A stretch of 64,000 nt of DNA from Lysinibacillus sp. B2A1 (GTDB lineage: Bacteria > Bacillota > Bacilli > Bacillales_A > Planococcaceae): NCBI GenBank assembly GCA_002973635.1, contig CP027224.1, forward strand, positions 3,358,501 through 3,422,500, given 5' to 3'. The notes under the pieces are model-generated. The model had not been told where the DNA came from. It saw only the letters and a program-made list of their open reading frames with translations, and made no database searches. Of this stretch, positions 42,175-53,310 are shown one piece after another. The translations under genes were made by a program, and so were the position numbers. Positions within the stretch are counted from its first letter, which is position 1. Every line of letters starts with the position of its first letter.

Positions 42175-43377
42175 TCACTCCTCCTTTTTGGATTTGTGCA
42201 ATAATGAATTTTGCATCGTTCCTAATCCCTGTGTATTAACATGTACTTCAACGTTAATAGGAAGCTCAGGGAAAATTGTCTCCCAGTCATTTTTTATTTT
42301 TTTCCACTGTTTAGCATCTGATCGATGGAGTACTTCGCTAAAACCGAAAACATCTACTTGATAATTTTGCTGAACTGTTCTGATTGTATTTTCAACATGT
42401 TGTTTAATCATTTTCTCCGTTTTTTTATTTATATATTTAATGGATTTATTGTTAGAAAGCTTCATATCACACTCAACTTCTCCAACATTTTGCTCTACGT
42501 CAATATGCACATTTATATGGGGGGAGCCCTTTTTAAAATTACCTTTTATTTTGGTGGTTGATTTGGTAATTTCGGTGGATAGAGTACCTCCATTTGTGCA
42601 AGCAATAATTTCAATGGTGCTACCTATTTTGTCATTAATATAGCTAAGTCCTCTACTTTCATTTTCTGTTAAAAGTCCGATATATTTATCTTTTTTAAAG
42701 ACAGCCAAGCCTACATACTTTAACAGTACTGGAGTTTTTACTCTTTTGACATTTGTCTGATCCATACCTAATTTTGGATCACCATGTATTTCAATAGCTG
42801 ACAGGATTGCACTTTTTTCATTGTTGTTTAAAGTATTGACTAAATCATCGATATTGATGGAAATGGTGGAGCCCCAAACTTTTTCTGATACTCTCAAAGA
42901 ATTTAGCATTTTGTTAGCTGGTACTTTTTCAATTGGCGTTAACACACTTAAAACGTCCTTAGCAGTTGCCTCATGAGACATGATGACATCAAAATCATTG
43001 CGGAATTCATGATCTCTGGAAATTAAATCTAATGCTTCGTTTATTCCCTCTTTCGCTAATTCCTCACCGATAACAACTATCCGAAGATGAGAAAAATAGG
43101 GTTTCCTAGCTGCTAAAGTTGTCATTTTTCGAACAGCTTCAAAAATGGTTTCTCCTGTTGCATGATAGGTAATGACAGGGGTACGTCCAGTAGATGGCTG
43201 TCTAGTAGAAATTTCACTAGGATCTACTACTTGAATCGATAATTCATATTGATCATCAACCTTATCTACCCCTAATGCAACGACAATTGCTAACTCGTTC
43301 AATTCACGCTTACTCCAGCAACCACTTAGTAGCAAAGGGAGGATCAGTAGGAAACAAATTAGGCTGGATTTTGACAT
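42175..43377 (-). CDS. Spore germinant receptor C subunit (Ger(x)C lipoprotein)
   Basis: 400 residues with a lipoprotein signal: K-S-S-L-I-C-F-L-L-I-L-P-L-L-L-S-G-C-W, lipid-modified on the Cys near 20. W-S-K-R-E-L-N-E-L-A-I-V-V-A-L-G-V-D is the classic Ger(x)C start. The rest is the three-domain soluble part, anchored at the outer face of the inner spore membrane. The ATG at 43377 has CGAGGAATGACAC upstream, 21 bp after the A-subunit gene. It is required for receptor assembly in characterised systems. The end is K-S-K-K-E-E. Confidence 0.92.
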   Translation of the reverse strand: MSKSSLICFLLILPLLLSGCWSKRELNELAIVVALGVDKVDDQYELSIQVVDPSEISTRQPSTGRTPVITYHATGETIFEAVRKMTTLAARKPYFSHLRIVVIGEELAKEGINEALDLISRDHEFRNDFDVIMSHEATAKDVLSVLTPIEKVPANKMLNSLRVSEKVWGSTISINIDDLVNTLNNNEKSAILSAIEIHGDPKLGMDQTNVKRVKTPVLLKYVGLAVFKKDKYIGLLTENESRGLSYINDKIGSTIEIIACTNGGTLSTEITKSTTKIKGNFKKGSPHINVHIDVEQNVGEVECDMKLSNNKSIKYINKKTEKMIKQHVENTIRTVQQNYQVDVFGFSEVLHRSDAKQWKKIKNDWETIFPELPINVEVHVNTQGLGTMQNSLLHKSKKEE

Positions 43378-43398
43378 GTGTCATTCCTCGTTTACACA

Positions 43399-44955
43399 TT
43401 AATTTGAATTTCTTTTTTTCGTATCTAAATATTTATGGCCTCTAACGTTATTTTTTTGACTAACTAAACGTGGTCTGGTCAATAAATCTCTACGTGGTAG
43501 TAAGATTAAAGCATCTTTCTGATCCTTTATAATTAATGGAGCAAATGGACTGAAATAGGGTACACCAAAAGATCGAATGCTACATAGGTGTAGGATAATT
43601 ATCATTATTCCAAACATAACACCAAATAAACCTAGCATGGCTGCAACAATCATTAATGGAAAGCGTAGAACTCGAATAGTATTCGATAAGCCATAGGCAG
43701 GGAATAGAAAGCTACAAATCGCTGTTAATGCTACAATTATAACCATTACAGCTGATACAATACCTGCTTCAACGGCGGCCTGGCCAATGACTAAGGTTCC
43801 TACAATGGATACAGCAGGTCCAATAGTTCTTGGCATACGAAGACCCGCTTCTCGTAATACTTCAAAGGCAATCTCCATAATAAGTGCTTCAACTACTGCG
43901 GGAAAGGGAACACCTTCTCGCTGTGAAGCAATACTAATAAGCATAGCAGTTGGAAGCATTTCCTGATGAAAGGTAGTGATGGCAACATAGAGTGACGGTG
44001 CCACCAACGCAAGACTTATTCCTAAAAATCTTAATAAACGAATTAGGGAACTGATGATCCAATTTTGATAGTAATCCTCGGCAGATTGTAAAAAGGATGT
44101 AAATAAAGCGGGTACTACCAATACAAAGGGTGTACCATCCACTAAAATAGCAATTTTCCCGTCTAACAATTCTCCAGCAATAACATCAGGTCGTTCAGAA
44201 TTATAGATTGTTGGAAACATTGTGAATTTAGAATCTTGAATAAAATCTTCGATATAGCCACTTTCTAATATGGCATCAGTATTAATACGATCAATACGAG
44301 CTAGAACCTCTGCCACTATTTTGTCATTAGCAATGCCATTTAAATACATAACGGCTACATCTGTTTGCGTTACCTCTCCAACCACACGAGATTTTATCCA
44401 AAGATTAGGACTTTTAATTTTTCGTCGGATAAGGGCTGTGTTTGTGCGTAATGTTTCCGTAAAGGATTCCCTTGGTCCTCTAATCACAGATTCTGTTGAC
44501 GGCTCTGTAACCTCTCGATCTTTAGCACCCTTTGTACTTGTCACGATCCCAGTGGTACATCCATTTAATAAAATGACCGTATTGCCATTCAAAATAGCCG
44601 TATACAGTGCGGTGAAATGAGAAAGATTATTGGTATCACCGACTGTCAAACAAGATTCTCTTATAAATTGATGAATAGTTTCTATATCTGTATCTGAGCC
44701 ATTTTCTTCAACCTTATCGAGCATAAGCTTATCAATAACCGTATCCGAAATGGTTGTTCTATCAGATAAGCCATCCATATAAATAATTGCGATTGAGTGC
44801 TTGTCAGCTTTTCCAATGGTAATTTCTCGTATAACCAGGTCATTACTATTTCCAAGTGTGTTTCTAATCACTTTCATATTGTTCGAAAGGGAATGATATA
44901 GGAGTTCGCTGTTGGAATTTTGTCGGGAGGCATCTGAACTTTTTGAAACGGACAT
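43399..44955 (-). CDS. Spore germinant receptor A subunit (GerAA type)
   Basis: 518 residues. A cytoplasmic N-terminal domain of about 290 residues (with I-A-I-I-Y-M-D-G-L-S and V-A-V-M-Y-L-N-G-I-A) is followed by a GerA membrane domain with about five helices. Hallmarks are L-L-D-G-K-I-A-I-L-V-D-G-T-P-F, P-S-L-Y-V-A-I-T-T-F-H, and R-E-G-V-P-F-P-A-V-V-E-A-L-I-M-E. Oligomeric A subunits form an ion channel in recent structural models. The ATG at 44955 has TTGGAGGAGGAAAG upstream. It heads the A-C-D-B operon, which would be expressed in the forespore; no sigma-G promoter was assigned with confidence. Confidence 0.94.
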   Translation of the reverse strand: MSVSKSSDASRQNSNSELLYHSLSNNMKVIRNTLGNSNDLVIREITIGKADKHSIAIIYMDGLSDRTTISDTVIDKLMLDKVEENGSDTDIETIHQFIRESCLTVGDTNNLSHFTALYTAILNGNTVILLNGCTTGIVTSTKGAKDREVTEPSTESVIRGPRESFTETLRTNTALIRRKIKSPNLWIKSRVVGEVTQTDVAVMYLNGIANDKIVAEVLARIDRINTDAILESGYIEDFIQDSKFTMFPTIYNSERPDVIAGELLDGKIAILVDGTPFVLVVPALFTSFLQSAEDYYQNWIISSLIRLLRFLGISLALVAPSLYVAITTFHQEMLPTAMLISIASQREGVPFPAVVEALIMEIAFEVLREAGLRMPRTIGPAVSIVGTLVIGQAAVEAGIVSAVMVIIVALTAICSFLFPAYGLSNTIRVLRFPLMIVAAMLGLFGVMFGIMIIILHLCSIRSFGVPYFSPFAPLIIKDQKDALILLPRRDLLTRPRLVSQKNNVRGHKYLDTKKRNSN

Positions 44956-45057
44956 TTTCTTTCCTCCTCCAAGTATGCATTCAATACCTATAGAATGGAC
45001 AAATTTCAGGAAAGATAAACAAAGATAGGAATTTATTCTATTTAGTTTCTGGCAAAT

Positions 45058-45107
45058 GAAAAAGCCATGTTCCCTTCGTAAAAACGAAAGGAAACACGGC
45101 TTTATTT
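45058..45107 (-). terminator. Terminator downstream of the HesB-like gene
   Basis: AAAGCCATGTTCCCTTCGT / ACGAAAGGAAACACGGCTTT has one mismatch and lies at the stop of the plsY-HesB operon. Confidence 0.8.
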
Positions 45108-45392
45108 ACGATAGTCATATTTTAATTCATCGTTTGTAGCATCAATATCTACATGTAGATTGTGGCTATTAAAAAACCATAAATCTTTTTCATCAATATA
45201 ATAGGTAACCCCATCAATCTCTGTTTTGACACCAATCTCGATTGGTTCCTCACGAGTCATACCAAGAGAAAAGCCTTCATGAAATGGACTGGAACCTCCG
45301 TATCTTGCATAAAAACGAATGGTATCGCCTGTTTCTACTTCCATTTCTCGTTTAAACCAATGCAGGGCTTCCTCTGTTAGTGCAATATTCAT
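45102..45392 (-). CDS. YneR-type HesB-like protein
   Basis: 96 residues of the HesB/YadR/YfhF fold. It has L-T-E-E-A-L-H-W-F-K-R-E-M, then F-Y-A-R-Y-G-G-S-S-P-F-H-E-G-F-S-L-G and Y-Y-I-D-E-K-D-L-W-F-F. None of the three cysteines that bind iron-sulfur clusters in IscA/SufA is present, as in other YneR proteins, so a cluster-carrier role is doubtful. The gene follows plsY by 19 bp on the same strand, the yneS-yneR order of B. subtilis. AGAGAGGAGC precedes the ATG at 45392. Confidence 0.87.
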   Translation of the reverse strand: MNIALTEEALHWFKREMEVETGDTIRFYARYGGSSPFHEGFSLGMTREEPIEIGVKTEIDGVTYYIDEKDLWFFNSHNLHVDIDATNDELKYDYRK

Positions 45393-45411
45393 TAGAATGC
45401 TCCTCTCTTTA

Positions 45412-46014
45412 TTACAGCCATTTCACCTTTGGCTCAGTCCCATTTTTAATGCGGCCAATGTTTGCCCGGTGACGATAAATAATAAAGGTGAATAAACACG
45501 CGACTAAAATGCTTAACGCAAAATCACCTGTAACAAAATAATAAACGATAGAATAAATAAGTGCTACTAAAGCGGCAATCATGGAAGTTAAACTTACAAT
45601 CTTTGTGACTTTTAACGTTACAATAAACGTAATAAAAAGTAAGACAAATAAAGGCCATGTATATCCTAAGAGGACACCAGCTGATGTTGCTACAGCTTTT
45701 CCTCCACGGAAGTTTGCAAATATAGGGAACATATGACCAATAACCGCTATAAGTCCAAGAATTAATGAGTGTATGGAGACTTCAGAAAATATCGGCAGCG
45801 CTACTAGCAATACGGCCGCTGTCCCTTTTAGGACATCCATAATGGTTACGACAATTCCTGCTTTTTTTCCTAAGATACGGAAGGTATTCGTGGCACCCAA
45901 ATTACCACTACCATGTTCACGAATATCTGTTTTATAAAAAATTTTGCCTATCCATAATCCAGAAGGTATAGAGCCAATTAGATAAGCACATAAAATAATA
46001 AGTCCATTTAACAT
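45412..46014 (-). CDS. plsY: Acyl-phosphate:glycerol-3-phosphate acyltransferase PlsY
   Basis: 200 residues with five to six membrane helices. The conserved loops are readable: [33 protein letters not shown], and [18 protein letters not shown]. PlsY transfers the acyl group of acyl-phosphate to glycerol-3-phosphate, the first step of membrane phospholipid synthesis. The ATG at 46014 has AAAGGAGTCC upstream. It is divergent from parE-parC, the conserved arrangement in Bacillus, although here an 873-bp repeat-laden gap separates the two operons. Confidence 0.95.
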   Translation of the reverse strand: MLNGLIILCAYLIGSIPSGLWIGKIFYKTDIREHGSGNLGATNTFRILGKKAGIVVTIMDVLKGTAAVLLVALPIFSEVSIHSLILGLIAVIGHMFPIFANFRGGKAVATSAGVLLGYTWPLFVLLFITFIVTLKVTKIVSLTSMIAALVALIYSIVYYFVTGDFALSILVACLFTFIIYRHRANIGRIKNGTEPKVKWL

Positions 46015-46449
46015 AGTTGGACTCCTTTCATTGGTAATTCATCACTTGGTACTAATAGTTTGTAACAAGTATTTTACACTTTTTCTTGATAATCTACAAT
46101 GTCATGAAGGAGATTTCATGACGTTCCTTGAATTCAATACAAAAGAGAACCAAAAGAGAACTATTTTTTCAAGGGTTTCGATATGTATATTGTGCTAAGG
46201 TTAGGCTATTTGACACGAGCATCCCATTATCAAGACAATCCTTTTCTAAAAATATAGGTAAAATGGCAATTTTGTCAATCATCCTTTCCTTTGGTAGAAT
46301 AGAAGTCTATCTTAAATTTCATGGAAATGCTAGTATGAATCTTCAGTCAGGCAGAAGATCCCATTTTGTTGTTAATCTACATATCCGCCATTATAAGAGC
46401 GGTTATTGAATGCTTCTGCATGAAGAATTGAATACCTTCACGAGTTATC

Positions 46450-46700
46450 TTTGTTTTAGCTGAAAGTTTATAATCGGTTATTAGTCATTAGGTGTTTTAT
46501 CTTGATTAAGCAAATCTTTACTGTGCGAAAGCAAAGCGACAGCAACAGATCTTTATTGTGCGAAAACGGTAGCGGCAGCACCAATATTGTGTACCGAAAG
46601 CGAAGCGTTAGGTACACAATACTTCCACCTCTAAAGGTGACGAGATGAATGTGTTTTCCTAACGCAATTACGCTAGGGCGTAATTGATTTATGCAACAAA
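46450..46700 (+). repeat. Repeat-rich intergenic block upstream of parE
   Basis: Three degenerate copies of a GnGAAAnCnnAGCGnCAGCA unit occur at about 46525, 46560 and 46595, the last inside a hairpin GTGTACC...GGTACAC. They are followed by CCTCTAAAGGTGACGAGATG (46628-46647) and TAGGGCGTAATTGATTTA (46674-46691), both shared in order with the element at 36281-36475. The wider gap 46015-46887 shows no convincing gene; a 93-codon frame at 46128-46409 has no family resemblance or ribosome site. Confidence 0.65.
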
Positions 46701-46887
46701 AGCTCACGTCCTTGCGTCAAGGGAATATGACAGCTTATGACAATGCAGATGATTACTTTTAAAAATAAGGAAGCTGTGGAGAATTAAAAATTTATTGGGC
46801 CTGTCGCTAGCTATTGACAGGAAATGCTATTATTATTAGGAAGAGAAGATAAATAGAACATGCGTTTGTTTTTTGGAGGGGAATTTT

Positions 46888-48864
46888 TTGACGAATAAGC
46901 AGTCACCAAGCGTCTATAATGATGACGCTATACAAGTATTAGAAGGATTAGAAGCGGTACGAAAGAGACCCGGCATGTATATCGGTTCTACAGATGGTCG
47001 TGGACTTCATCACCTCGTGTATGAAATCGTGGATAATGCGGTGGATGAAGCATTGGCTGGCTTTGGTTCACATATTATTGTCAAGATTCATAAAGATCAA
47101 AGTATTAGCGTGCGAGATTTCGGTCGAGGAATGCCAACTGGTATGCATAAGATGGGGAAGCCAACACCTGAAATTATTTTTACGGTTTTACATGCTGGCG
47201 GTAAATTTGGACAAGGCGGCTATAAAACAAGTGGTGGTTTACATGGCGTAGGTTCTTCTGTCGTTAATGCGTTATCAACATTTTTAGAAGTTACAATACA
47301 CCGCGACGGTAAGAAATACTGCCAACGCTTTGAAAATGGTGGTCATCCAGCCACGACGCTTGAAGAAATCGGCAGTACGAAACAAACAGGTACGCTAGTC
47401 CATTTTCTACCTGATGACAAGATTTTTTCTGTTACAAAATTCAATTATGATACACTTGCAGAACGTTTACGCGAGTCGGCATTTTTATTGAAGGGCTTAA
47501 AAATTGAGTTAATCGATGAACGCGAGGAAGGCAAAGGTGATGTGTTCTTTTATGAGAACGGCATTGAAGCTTTCGTTGCGTATTTGAATGAGGAGAAAGA
47601 CGTTCTTCATCCCGTCAAATATGTAGAAGGGATTCAGGATGATATTGAAGTAGAATTTGCGTTCCAGTATAACGATGGCTATTCAGAAACAATTCTGTCC
47701 TTTGTTAACAATGTTCGTACACGTGATGGTGGCACACATGAAACAGGTGCAAAAGCAGCATTAACACGTGTGTTTAATGAATACGCAAGAAAAATTGGTC
47801 TGTTAAAAGATAAAGATAAAAACCTTGAAGGAACAGATATTCGAGAGGGACTGGCAGCAATTGTGTCTGTACGTATTCCTGAGCATTTACTACAATTTGA
47901 GGGGCAGACAAAAGGCAAGCTAGGGACGAGTGAGGCTCGTTCTGCCGTAGATAGTGTGGTTTCTGAGCAAATTTTATATGTACTTGAGGAAAATGCCGAG
48001 CTATCTGCATCACTTGTGCGTAAAGCTATTCGAGCACAGCAAGTTCGTGAAGCGGCTCGTAAAGCACGTGAAGATGCACGTAATGGTAAGAAAAATAAGA
48101 AGGCCAGTACCATTCTTTCTGGTAAATTAACGCCCGCACAATCTCGCAATGCTGCGAAAAACGAGCTGTATTTAGTCGAAGGTGATTCTGCTGGGGGCTC
48201 CGCAAAGCAAGGGCGAGATCGCACATTCCAAGCCATATTACCATTGCGAGGTAAAGTCATTAATACAGAAAAGGCTAAGCTACAGGAAATCATGAAAAAT
48301 GAGGAAATTTCAACAATTATTCATGCTATTGGTGCAGGGGTGGGCACAGATTTTTCTGTTGAGGATTCAGCCTACGATAAAGTCGTTATTATGACCGATG
48401 CCGATACAGATGGTGCACATATTCAAGTTTTGCTACTAACATTTTTCTATCGTTATATGCGTCCATTAATTGAAGCAGGCAAGGTCTTTATTGCCTTACC
48501 ACCCTTGTATAAAATTTCAAGGGGTACTGGTAAAAAAGAAGTGATTGAATATGCTTGGACTGAAAATGATTTGCAAAAGGCCATCAAAAAAGTTGGAAAG
48601 GGTTACATATTGCAGCGCTATAAAGGTCTTGGTGAGATGAATGCAGACCAGCTGTGGGATACGACGATGAACCCTGAAACACGTACGTTAATTCGTGTAA
48701 CGATAGAGGATGGTGCACGAGCTGAAAGACGTGTCACAACATTAATGGGCGATAAAGTTGAACCACGTCGTAAATGGATCGAAGCCAATGTAAACTTCGG
48801 TATGGAGGATGATTCAAATATTTTAGACAATGAATTCATCCAACAAGAGGAGGACCAAGCATGA
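46888..48864 (+). CDS. parE: DNA topoisomerase IV subunit B
   Basis: 658 residues from TTG 46888, after TTGGAGGGGAA; an in-frame TTG at 46873 is inside that site. The GHKL ATPase domain shows [17 protein letters not shown] and [14 protein letters not shown]. The Toprim domain shows [18 protein letters not shown] and D-A-D-T-D-G-A-H. With ParC it decatenates daughter chromosomes. The Q-K-G-L-G-E-M type segment ([14 protein letters not shown]) is conserved. It overlaps parC by 4 bp (ATGA). Confidence 0.97.
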   Translation: MTNKQSPSVYNDDAIQVLEGLEAVRKRPGMYIGSTDGRGLHHLVYEIVDNAVDEALAGFGSHIIVKIHKDQSISVRDFGRGMPTGMHKMGKPTPEIIFTVLHAGGKFGQGGYKTSGGLHGVGSSVVNALSTFLEVTIHRDGKKYCQRFENGGHPATTLEEIGSTKQTGTLVHFLPDDKIFSVTKFNYDTLAERLRESAFLLKGLKIELIDEREEGKGDVFFYENGIEAFVAYLNEEKDVLHPVKYVEGIQDDIEVEFAFQYNDGYSETILSFVNNVRTRDGGTHETGAKAALTRVFNEYARKIGLLKDKDKNLEGTDIREGLAAIVSVRIPEHLLQFEGQTKGKLGTSEARSAVDSVVSEQILYVLEENAELSASLVRKAIRAQQVREAARKAREDARNGKKNKKASTILSGKLTPAQSRNAAKNELYLVEGDSAGGSAKQGRDRTFQAILPLRGKVINTEKAKLQEIMKNEEISTIIHAIGAGVGTDFSVEDSAYDKVVIMTDADTDGAHIQVLLLTFFYRYMRPLIEAGKVFIALPPLYKISRGTGKKEVIEYAWTENDLQKAIKKVGKGYILQRYKGLGEMNADQLWDTTMNPETRTLIRVTIEDGARAERRVTTLMGDKVEPRRKWIEANVNFGMEDDSNILDNEFIQQEEDQA

Positions 48865-51299
48865 GTAGTACGGAAAAGTTTCAAGATTTACCTTTAGAAG
48901 AAGTGATGGGTGACCGTTTTGGTCGCTATAGTAAATATATTATTCAAGACCGCGCGTTGCCTGATGCACGTGACGGTCTTAAGCCTGTGCAGCGTCGTAT
49001 TTTATATGCGATGTTTTCTGAGGGGAATACACATGATAAACCATTTCGTAAATCCGCTAAAACGGTCGGAAATGTAATTGGTAACTATCATCCTCATGGT
49101 GATAGCTCAGTTTATGAAGCGATGGTGCGTATGAGTCAAGATTGGAAAGCGCGTCATATGCTGATTGAAATGCATGGAAATAACGGCTCTGTTGATGGAG
49201 ATCCACCAGCAGCGATGCGTTATACAGAAGCAAGGCTATCAGCTATTGCTGCAGAGATGCTACGTGATATTGGCAAGAAAACGGTTGAATTCGTGCCAAA
49301 CTTTGATGATCAGGATATGGAGCCAACCGTGTTACCAGCACGCTTCCCAAATTTACTGGTGAATGGCTCGACAGGTATTTCAGCTGGCTATGCAACGGAT
49401 ATTCCTCCTCATGCACTTGATGAAGTACTGGACGGTGTTCTAATGCGCTTAGAAAAGCCTCATGCAACAGTTGATGAGTTGATGACAGTTATTAAAGGTC
49501 CAGATTTCCCAACAGGTGGCATTATTCAAGGTGTTGATGGCATTAAAAAAGCTTATGAAACAGGTCGTGGTAAAATCATTGTTCGTGCACAAGCTACTGT
49601 GGAACCGATTAAAGGTGGTAAAGAGCAAATTGTCATTACGGAATTGCCATATGATGTTAATAAAGCAAATCTTGTGAAAAAAATAGATGAACAACGCGTT
49701 GATAAGCGTCTAGAAGGTATTTCGGAAATTCGCGATGAATCGGACCGTACAGGCTTACGTGTGGTCATTGAGCTGAAAAAAGATGTACCAGGGCAAGGGA
49801 TTTTAAATTATTTATTTAAAACAACGGATTTACAAGTAGCTTATAATTTTAATATGATTGCCATTCATAATCGTCGTCCAACGATGATGACCTTGCCTTT
49901 ATTACTTGATGCGTATATTGCCCATCAAAAAGAAGTTGTTACAAACCGTTCGATCTATGATTTACAAAAGGCTAAGGATCGTTCGCATATCGTTGACGGC
50001 TTAATTAAGGCATTGTCCATTTTAGATGAAGTGATTGCCACGATTCGTTCTTCTAATGATAAAAAAGATGCGAAACTAAATTTACAAACAAAGTTTGACT
50101 TTACAGAGGTGCAATCAGAGGCAATCGTTAGCTTGCAATTATACCGTTTAACGAACACAGACATTACAGAGCTTCGCCAAGAACAGGATGAATTAAATAA
50201 ATTGATTGCCAAGCTAGAAGGCATTCTTAATAGTGAGGCAAAGCTTATTCGCGTCATAAAACAGGAGTTACTTGATATTAAAAAACGTTTTACAGAGCCA
50301 CGTCGTTCGAAAATTGAACAAGAAATTGAAGAAATTAAAATTACATTAGATGTTCTTGTACCAAGTGAAGAGGTTGTTGTGACTGTAACAAAGGATGGTT
50401 ATATTAAACGTACTTCTACACGTTCCCATGCAGCCTCAAATGGTCAGGATATTGCAATGAAGGATTCAGATTATTTATTATATGAAGAAACCTTAAATAC
50501 ACAACATCATCTCCTGCTGTTCACAAATCGAGGCAATTATATTTATCAGCCTGTACATGAGCTGCCAGATATTCGCTGGAAGGATCTCGGCCAGCATATA
50601 TCGAGTATTGTGCCGACAGGAGAGGATGAATCCATTATTGCGGTCTATGGCTTCGACACATTTGAACAAGCGAATATCTATATTTTAACGGCTACGAAAG
50701 ATGGACAAATTAAACGCTCTTCTTTGACAGATTATGCTGTTACTCGTTATTCAAAGCCGATAAAAACGATGAATGTTAAAGCTGGCGATGAAATGATATT
50801 TGCAGATTTCGTTACGGATGACACTGAATTATTATTAACAACGGATACAGCCTATGCTATCCGTTTCCCAATCGAGGAGTTACCAGTAACAGGCGTGAAA
50901 ACAGGCGGTGTTAAAGGGATTACCTTAAAAGATGGGGAAGCACTTGTTGGTGTCAATGTTTTACAGCCAAATGACACAGAATATGTTGTTATTGTAACGC
51001 AGCGAGGTGCTGTGAAGAAAATGAATGTAGCTGAAGTTGAGATGGCGAGTCGTGCGAAACGGGGCTTAAAGGTTTTAACTGAATTAAAGGCAAACCCTCA
51101 TCGTATCGTTACAGTAGTCAAGGCGACAGATGAGGAGCATGTTATCATTGAAACTGAAAAAGGTGTGCAAGAGGTCGTAGCTGTTCATGCACTAACCCGT
51201 TCAGATCGCCATTCAAATGGCTCGTTCAAGGTAGATATTGCAACTGACGGACAAATTTCACATGTATTAATCGCAAAAAAAGAACAAAACCCAAGCTAG
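48861..51299 (+). CDS. parC: DNA topoisomerase IV subunit A
   Basis: 812 residues. The breakage-reunion domain carries [27 protein letters not shown] (quinolone-determining region), and the catalytic Tyr in [10 protein letters not shown] near 121. A helical coiled region follows, then a C-terminal beta-pinwheel of about 300 residues. The quinolone-determining residues read Ser and Glu at the usual G-D-S-S-V-Y-E positions, the susceptible form. GAGGAGGACC precedes the ATG at 48861, within the end of parE. A strong terminator follows. Confidence 0.97.
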   Translation: MSSTEKFQDLPLEEVMGDRFGRYSKYIIQDRALPDARDGLKPVQRRILYAMFSEGNTHDKPFRKSAKTVGNVIGNYHPHGDSSVYEAMVRMSQDWKARHMLIEMHGNNGSVDGDPPAAMRYTEARLSAIAAEMLRDIGKKTVEFVPNFDDQDMEPTVLPARFPNLLVNGSTGISAGYATDIPPHALDEVLDGVLMRLEKPHATVDELMTVIKGPDFPTGGIIQGVDGIKKAYETGRGKIIVRAQATVEPIKGGKEQIVITELPYDVNKANLVKKIDEQRVDKRLEGISEIRDESDRTGLRVVIELKKDVPGQGILNYLFKTTDLQVAYNFNMIAIHNRRPTMMTLPLLLDAYIAHQKEVVTNRSIYDLQKAKDRSHIVDGLIKALSILDEVIATIRSSNDKKDAKLNLQTKFDFTEVQSEAIVSLQLYRLTNTDITELRQEQDELNKLIAKLEGILNSEAKLIRVIKQELLDIKKRFTEPRRSKIEQEIEEIKITLDVLVPSEEVVVTVTKDGYIKRTSTRSHAASNGQDIAMKDSDYLLYEETLNTQHHLLLFTNRGNYIYQPVHELPDIRWKDLGQHISSIVPTGEDESIIAVYGFDTFEQANIYILTATKDGQIKRSSLTDYAVTRYSKPIKTMNVKAGDEMIFADFVTDDTELLLTTDTAYAIRFPIEELPVTGVKTGGVKGITLKDGEALVGVNVLQPNDTEYVVIVTQRGAVKKMNVAEVEMASRAKRGLKVLTELKANPHRIVTVVKATDEEHVIIETEKGVQEVVAVHALTRSDRHSNGSFKVDIATDGQISHVLIAKKEQNPS

Positions 51300-51332
51300 A
51301 TTAAAGCCTGTTCTCTTTATGAGAAAGACACT

Positions 51333-51379
51333 AAAAAAGTCGATTTGCCACAAAAATGTGATGCAAATTGACTTTTTTT
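51333..51379 (+). terminator. Terminator of parE-parC
   Basis: AAAAAAGTCGATTTGC / GCAAATTGACTTTTTTT, a 16-bp stem with one mismatch, a 14-nt loop and a T7 run. Confidence 0.9.
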
Positions 51380-51534
51380 AGTTTTTAAAGTGCCATTCAT
51401 TATGAGTGCTGCGTTTTTTATTATTATTCAGCACCAACTAAATAATGCTATTAATACAAAATTAATGAAAAGATGAAACCAACAAGCATTATGCCTTGTC
51501 TAACTTATACAAATTGATGAAGGGAGGGAATTGC

Positions 51535-52068
51535 TTGGAGAAACAACAAAGAGATATACATTTACGGGAGGTTATGGATTTATACGGTCATTACTTACTT
51601 CGACTAGCTTATACATATGTAAAAAATAAAGAAAGGGCAGAGGATATTATGCAGGAAGTATTCATCCGCTATTACATTCATATGGAGCAATTTGAAGGGC
51701 GTTCTAGTGTCAAAACTTACTTATACCGTATGGTCGTCAACGAGTGTCACAATTACTTTAAGAGCTGGACATATCGGAAAACAGAGTTAACTAATCTTTT
51801 TAAAAAGCAGGAAGCCTCTACTTCAGTGGAATCTCAAATTTTAAAGCAGGAGGAAATGGATGTTATTGCTCACAGCATTACTACATTAGAAACGAAATAT
51901 CGAGAGGTCCTTTGGCTTTATTACTATGATGAACTATCTATCACCGATATCGCATCCATTTTACAATGTTCAGTCAATACAGTGAAAACAAGGCTAGCAA
52001 GAGGGAGAAAACGAGTAGGCATCCAATTAGAAAAGGAGGGAATTTATAATGGAAATGAATTTACGTAA
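51535..52068 (+). CDS. ECF-type RNA polymerase sigma factor
   Basis: 177 residues from TTG 51535, after AAGGGAGGG; the frame continues upstream without a ribosome site. Region 2 has A-E-D-I-M-Q-E-V-F-I-R-Y-Y, and region 4 has Y-R-E-V-L-W-L-Y-Y-Y-D-E-L-S-I-T-D-I-A followed by C-S-V-N-T-V-K-T-R-L-A-R-G-R. It shares F-K-S-W-T-Y-R-K with the sigma at 3384 (L-R-S-W-T-Y-R-K) and is probably its paralogue. It overlaps the downstream anti-sigma gene by 20 bp. Confidence 0.92.
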   Translation: MEKQQRDIHLREVMDLYGHYLLRLAYTYVKNKERAEDIMQEVFIRYYIHMEQFEGRSSVKTYLYRMVVNECHNYFKSWTYRKTELTNLFKKQEASTSVESQILKQEEMDVIAHSITTLETKYREVLWLYYYDELSITDIASILQCSVNTVKTRLARGRKRVGIQLEKEGIYNGNEFT

Positions 52069-53245
52069 GCGATTAAAGACTACTATACCAGATCAATTAG
52101 CATTAACTCCTCAAAAAAAAGAAGAGATTTTAGAGGCTGCTCATGTTAGATTTGAGCAACAGCAAACTCCTGTAAAAAAACATGTGTGGAAGCCCGTAGC
52201 AGTAGGATTTTCAGCTTTAGCACTTACGGCATTACTAAGTTATCCATTTATAGATGAAATAAAGGAACAATTGACGATTTCGCAAATAAGTGAACAATAC
52301 TATGAAGAAATTAGTATTCCTGGTCGAACTGCTAATACATTATCTACAGCTATCTTTGATGATGCAACGAACTCCTTTTATTATTACGAGGGTAATACCA
52401 TTTATTCCTATTCACTCGATACACATATTGAAAAAGCGGAAGTAACAAGTACAAGTGAATTTCCTATTTCAAAAATGTTAGTAAATGAAGATTGGCTTGT
52501 TTGGATGGCTGATGATAGGAATTCTGTGTTTGTAAAAAATAGAGAAACATTAGAGGTCAAAGGCTTTTCTACGGATACTTTTATGGATTTAGAAGATGAT
52601 ACACTACTGACAGAAATGTCTGATACCAGAACAGGTCATACCATTTATAGCTTAACAAATCTGCGTACAAATGAGGTAAAACAATTTAAACAGTCCTTTG
52701 ATAATAGTGCAGTAAGTCAGCCAATTTATCAGGACAATCAGTTGCTCCTACCAAGAGCCTTTAAAAAAGATGGAGTAGAAACGGTAAGCTTTACGCTCTA
52801 TGATGTTGGAACGGAAAAAGAAAAACAATATGATTTACCTTTTAAAGGCATACATGACGTGGCACTTACTGACCATAAAATCTATGCCTCCTTTAGAACT
52901 GAAGATAGCTTAGAGACAGGATATGTTGATTTAATAGATGGCTCCTATCATAAACTTGATGGTAAAAAAGCCCTTACTTTAACAGCCTATCAAAATAATG
53001 TTGCTTTATACGAATGGATACCGAAGGAGGAAAAATATCGCTTTAGATCCTACCAAGTCAAAGAAGATGGTTCATTAACACCACTTTACGCCTTTAAAGA
53101 TGTTTCATTAGCTCTTTTAATACCACGTTATACAAAGGAAGGGACATTACAGGTATTTGGGATAAATGAAAAGTATCTCACGGAGGATGGATTTCATGAA
53201 GCAAAAGATGATGCAATTAAATTATTTTTACAGCGTTTTCATTAA
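52049..53245 (+). CDS. Membrane-anchored anti-sigma/regulatory protein with a large outer domain
   Basis: 398 residues from ATG 52049, after AAAAGGAGGGAATT, overlapping the sigma gene. A cytoplasmic segment of about 46 residues is followed by one membrane helix (W-K-P-V-A-V-G-F-S-A-L-A-L-T-A-L-L, near 46-64). An extracytoplasmic domain of about 330 residues has repeating beta-strand and acidic turn patterns (Y-Y-Y-E-G-N-T-I-Y-S-Y, W-L-V-W-M-A-D-D), like a beta-propeller of the TolB/WD type. Position and topology indicate the anti-sigma of the ECF pair; the outer domain may sense the signal. No peptidase-cleavage site was identified. Confidence 0.72.
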   Translation: MEMNLRKRLKTTIPDQLALTPQKKEEILEAAHVRFEQQQTPVKKHVWKPVAVGFSALALTALLSYPFIDEIKEQLTISQISEQYYEEISIPGRTANTLSTAIFDDATNSFYYYEGNTIYSYSLDTHIEKAEVTSTSEFPISKMLVNEDWLVWMADDRNSVFVKNRETLEVKGFSTDTFMDLEDDTLLTEMSDTRTGHTIYSLTNLRTNEVKQFKQSFDNSAVSQPIYQDNQLLLPRAFKKDGVETVSFTLYDVGTEKEKQYDLPFKGIHDVALTDHKIYASFRTEDSLETGYVDLIDGSYHKLDGKKALTLTAYQNNVALYEWIPKEEKYRFRSYQVKEDGSLTPLYAFKDVSLALLIPRYTKEGTLQVFGINEKYLTEDGFHEAKDDAIKLFLQRFH

Positions 53246-53253
53246 ATAGAGCC

Positions 53254-53283
53254 TTGTTATTTACAGTGAGATATGGGTATAAT
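53254..53283 (+). promoter_or_regulatory. Sigma-A-type promoter for the thiamine operon
   Basis: TTGTTA (53254-53259) and TATAAT (53278-53283) with 18-bp spacing, about 28 bp before the TPP aptamer. Confidence 0.65.
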
Positions 53284-53310
53284 AATCAACGAAAAGTTCA
53301 TATGGAAAGA

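Noticed and set aside
46128..46409. A 93-codon frame between plsY and parE
   Set aside because: No ribosome site, no recognisable domain, and it lies in repeat-like intergenic DNA.
47679..48293. Long minus-strand frames inside parE (for example 204 codons)
   Set aside because: Shadows of the coding strand; Ser/Arg/Cys-rich translations without ribosome sites.
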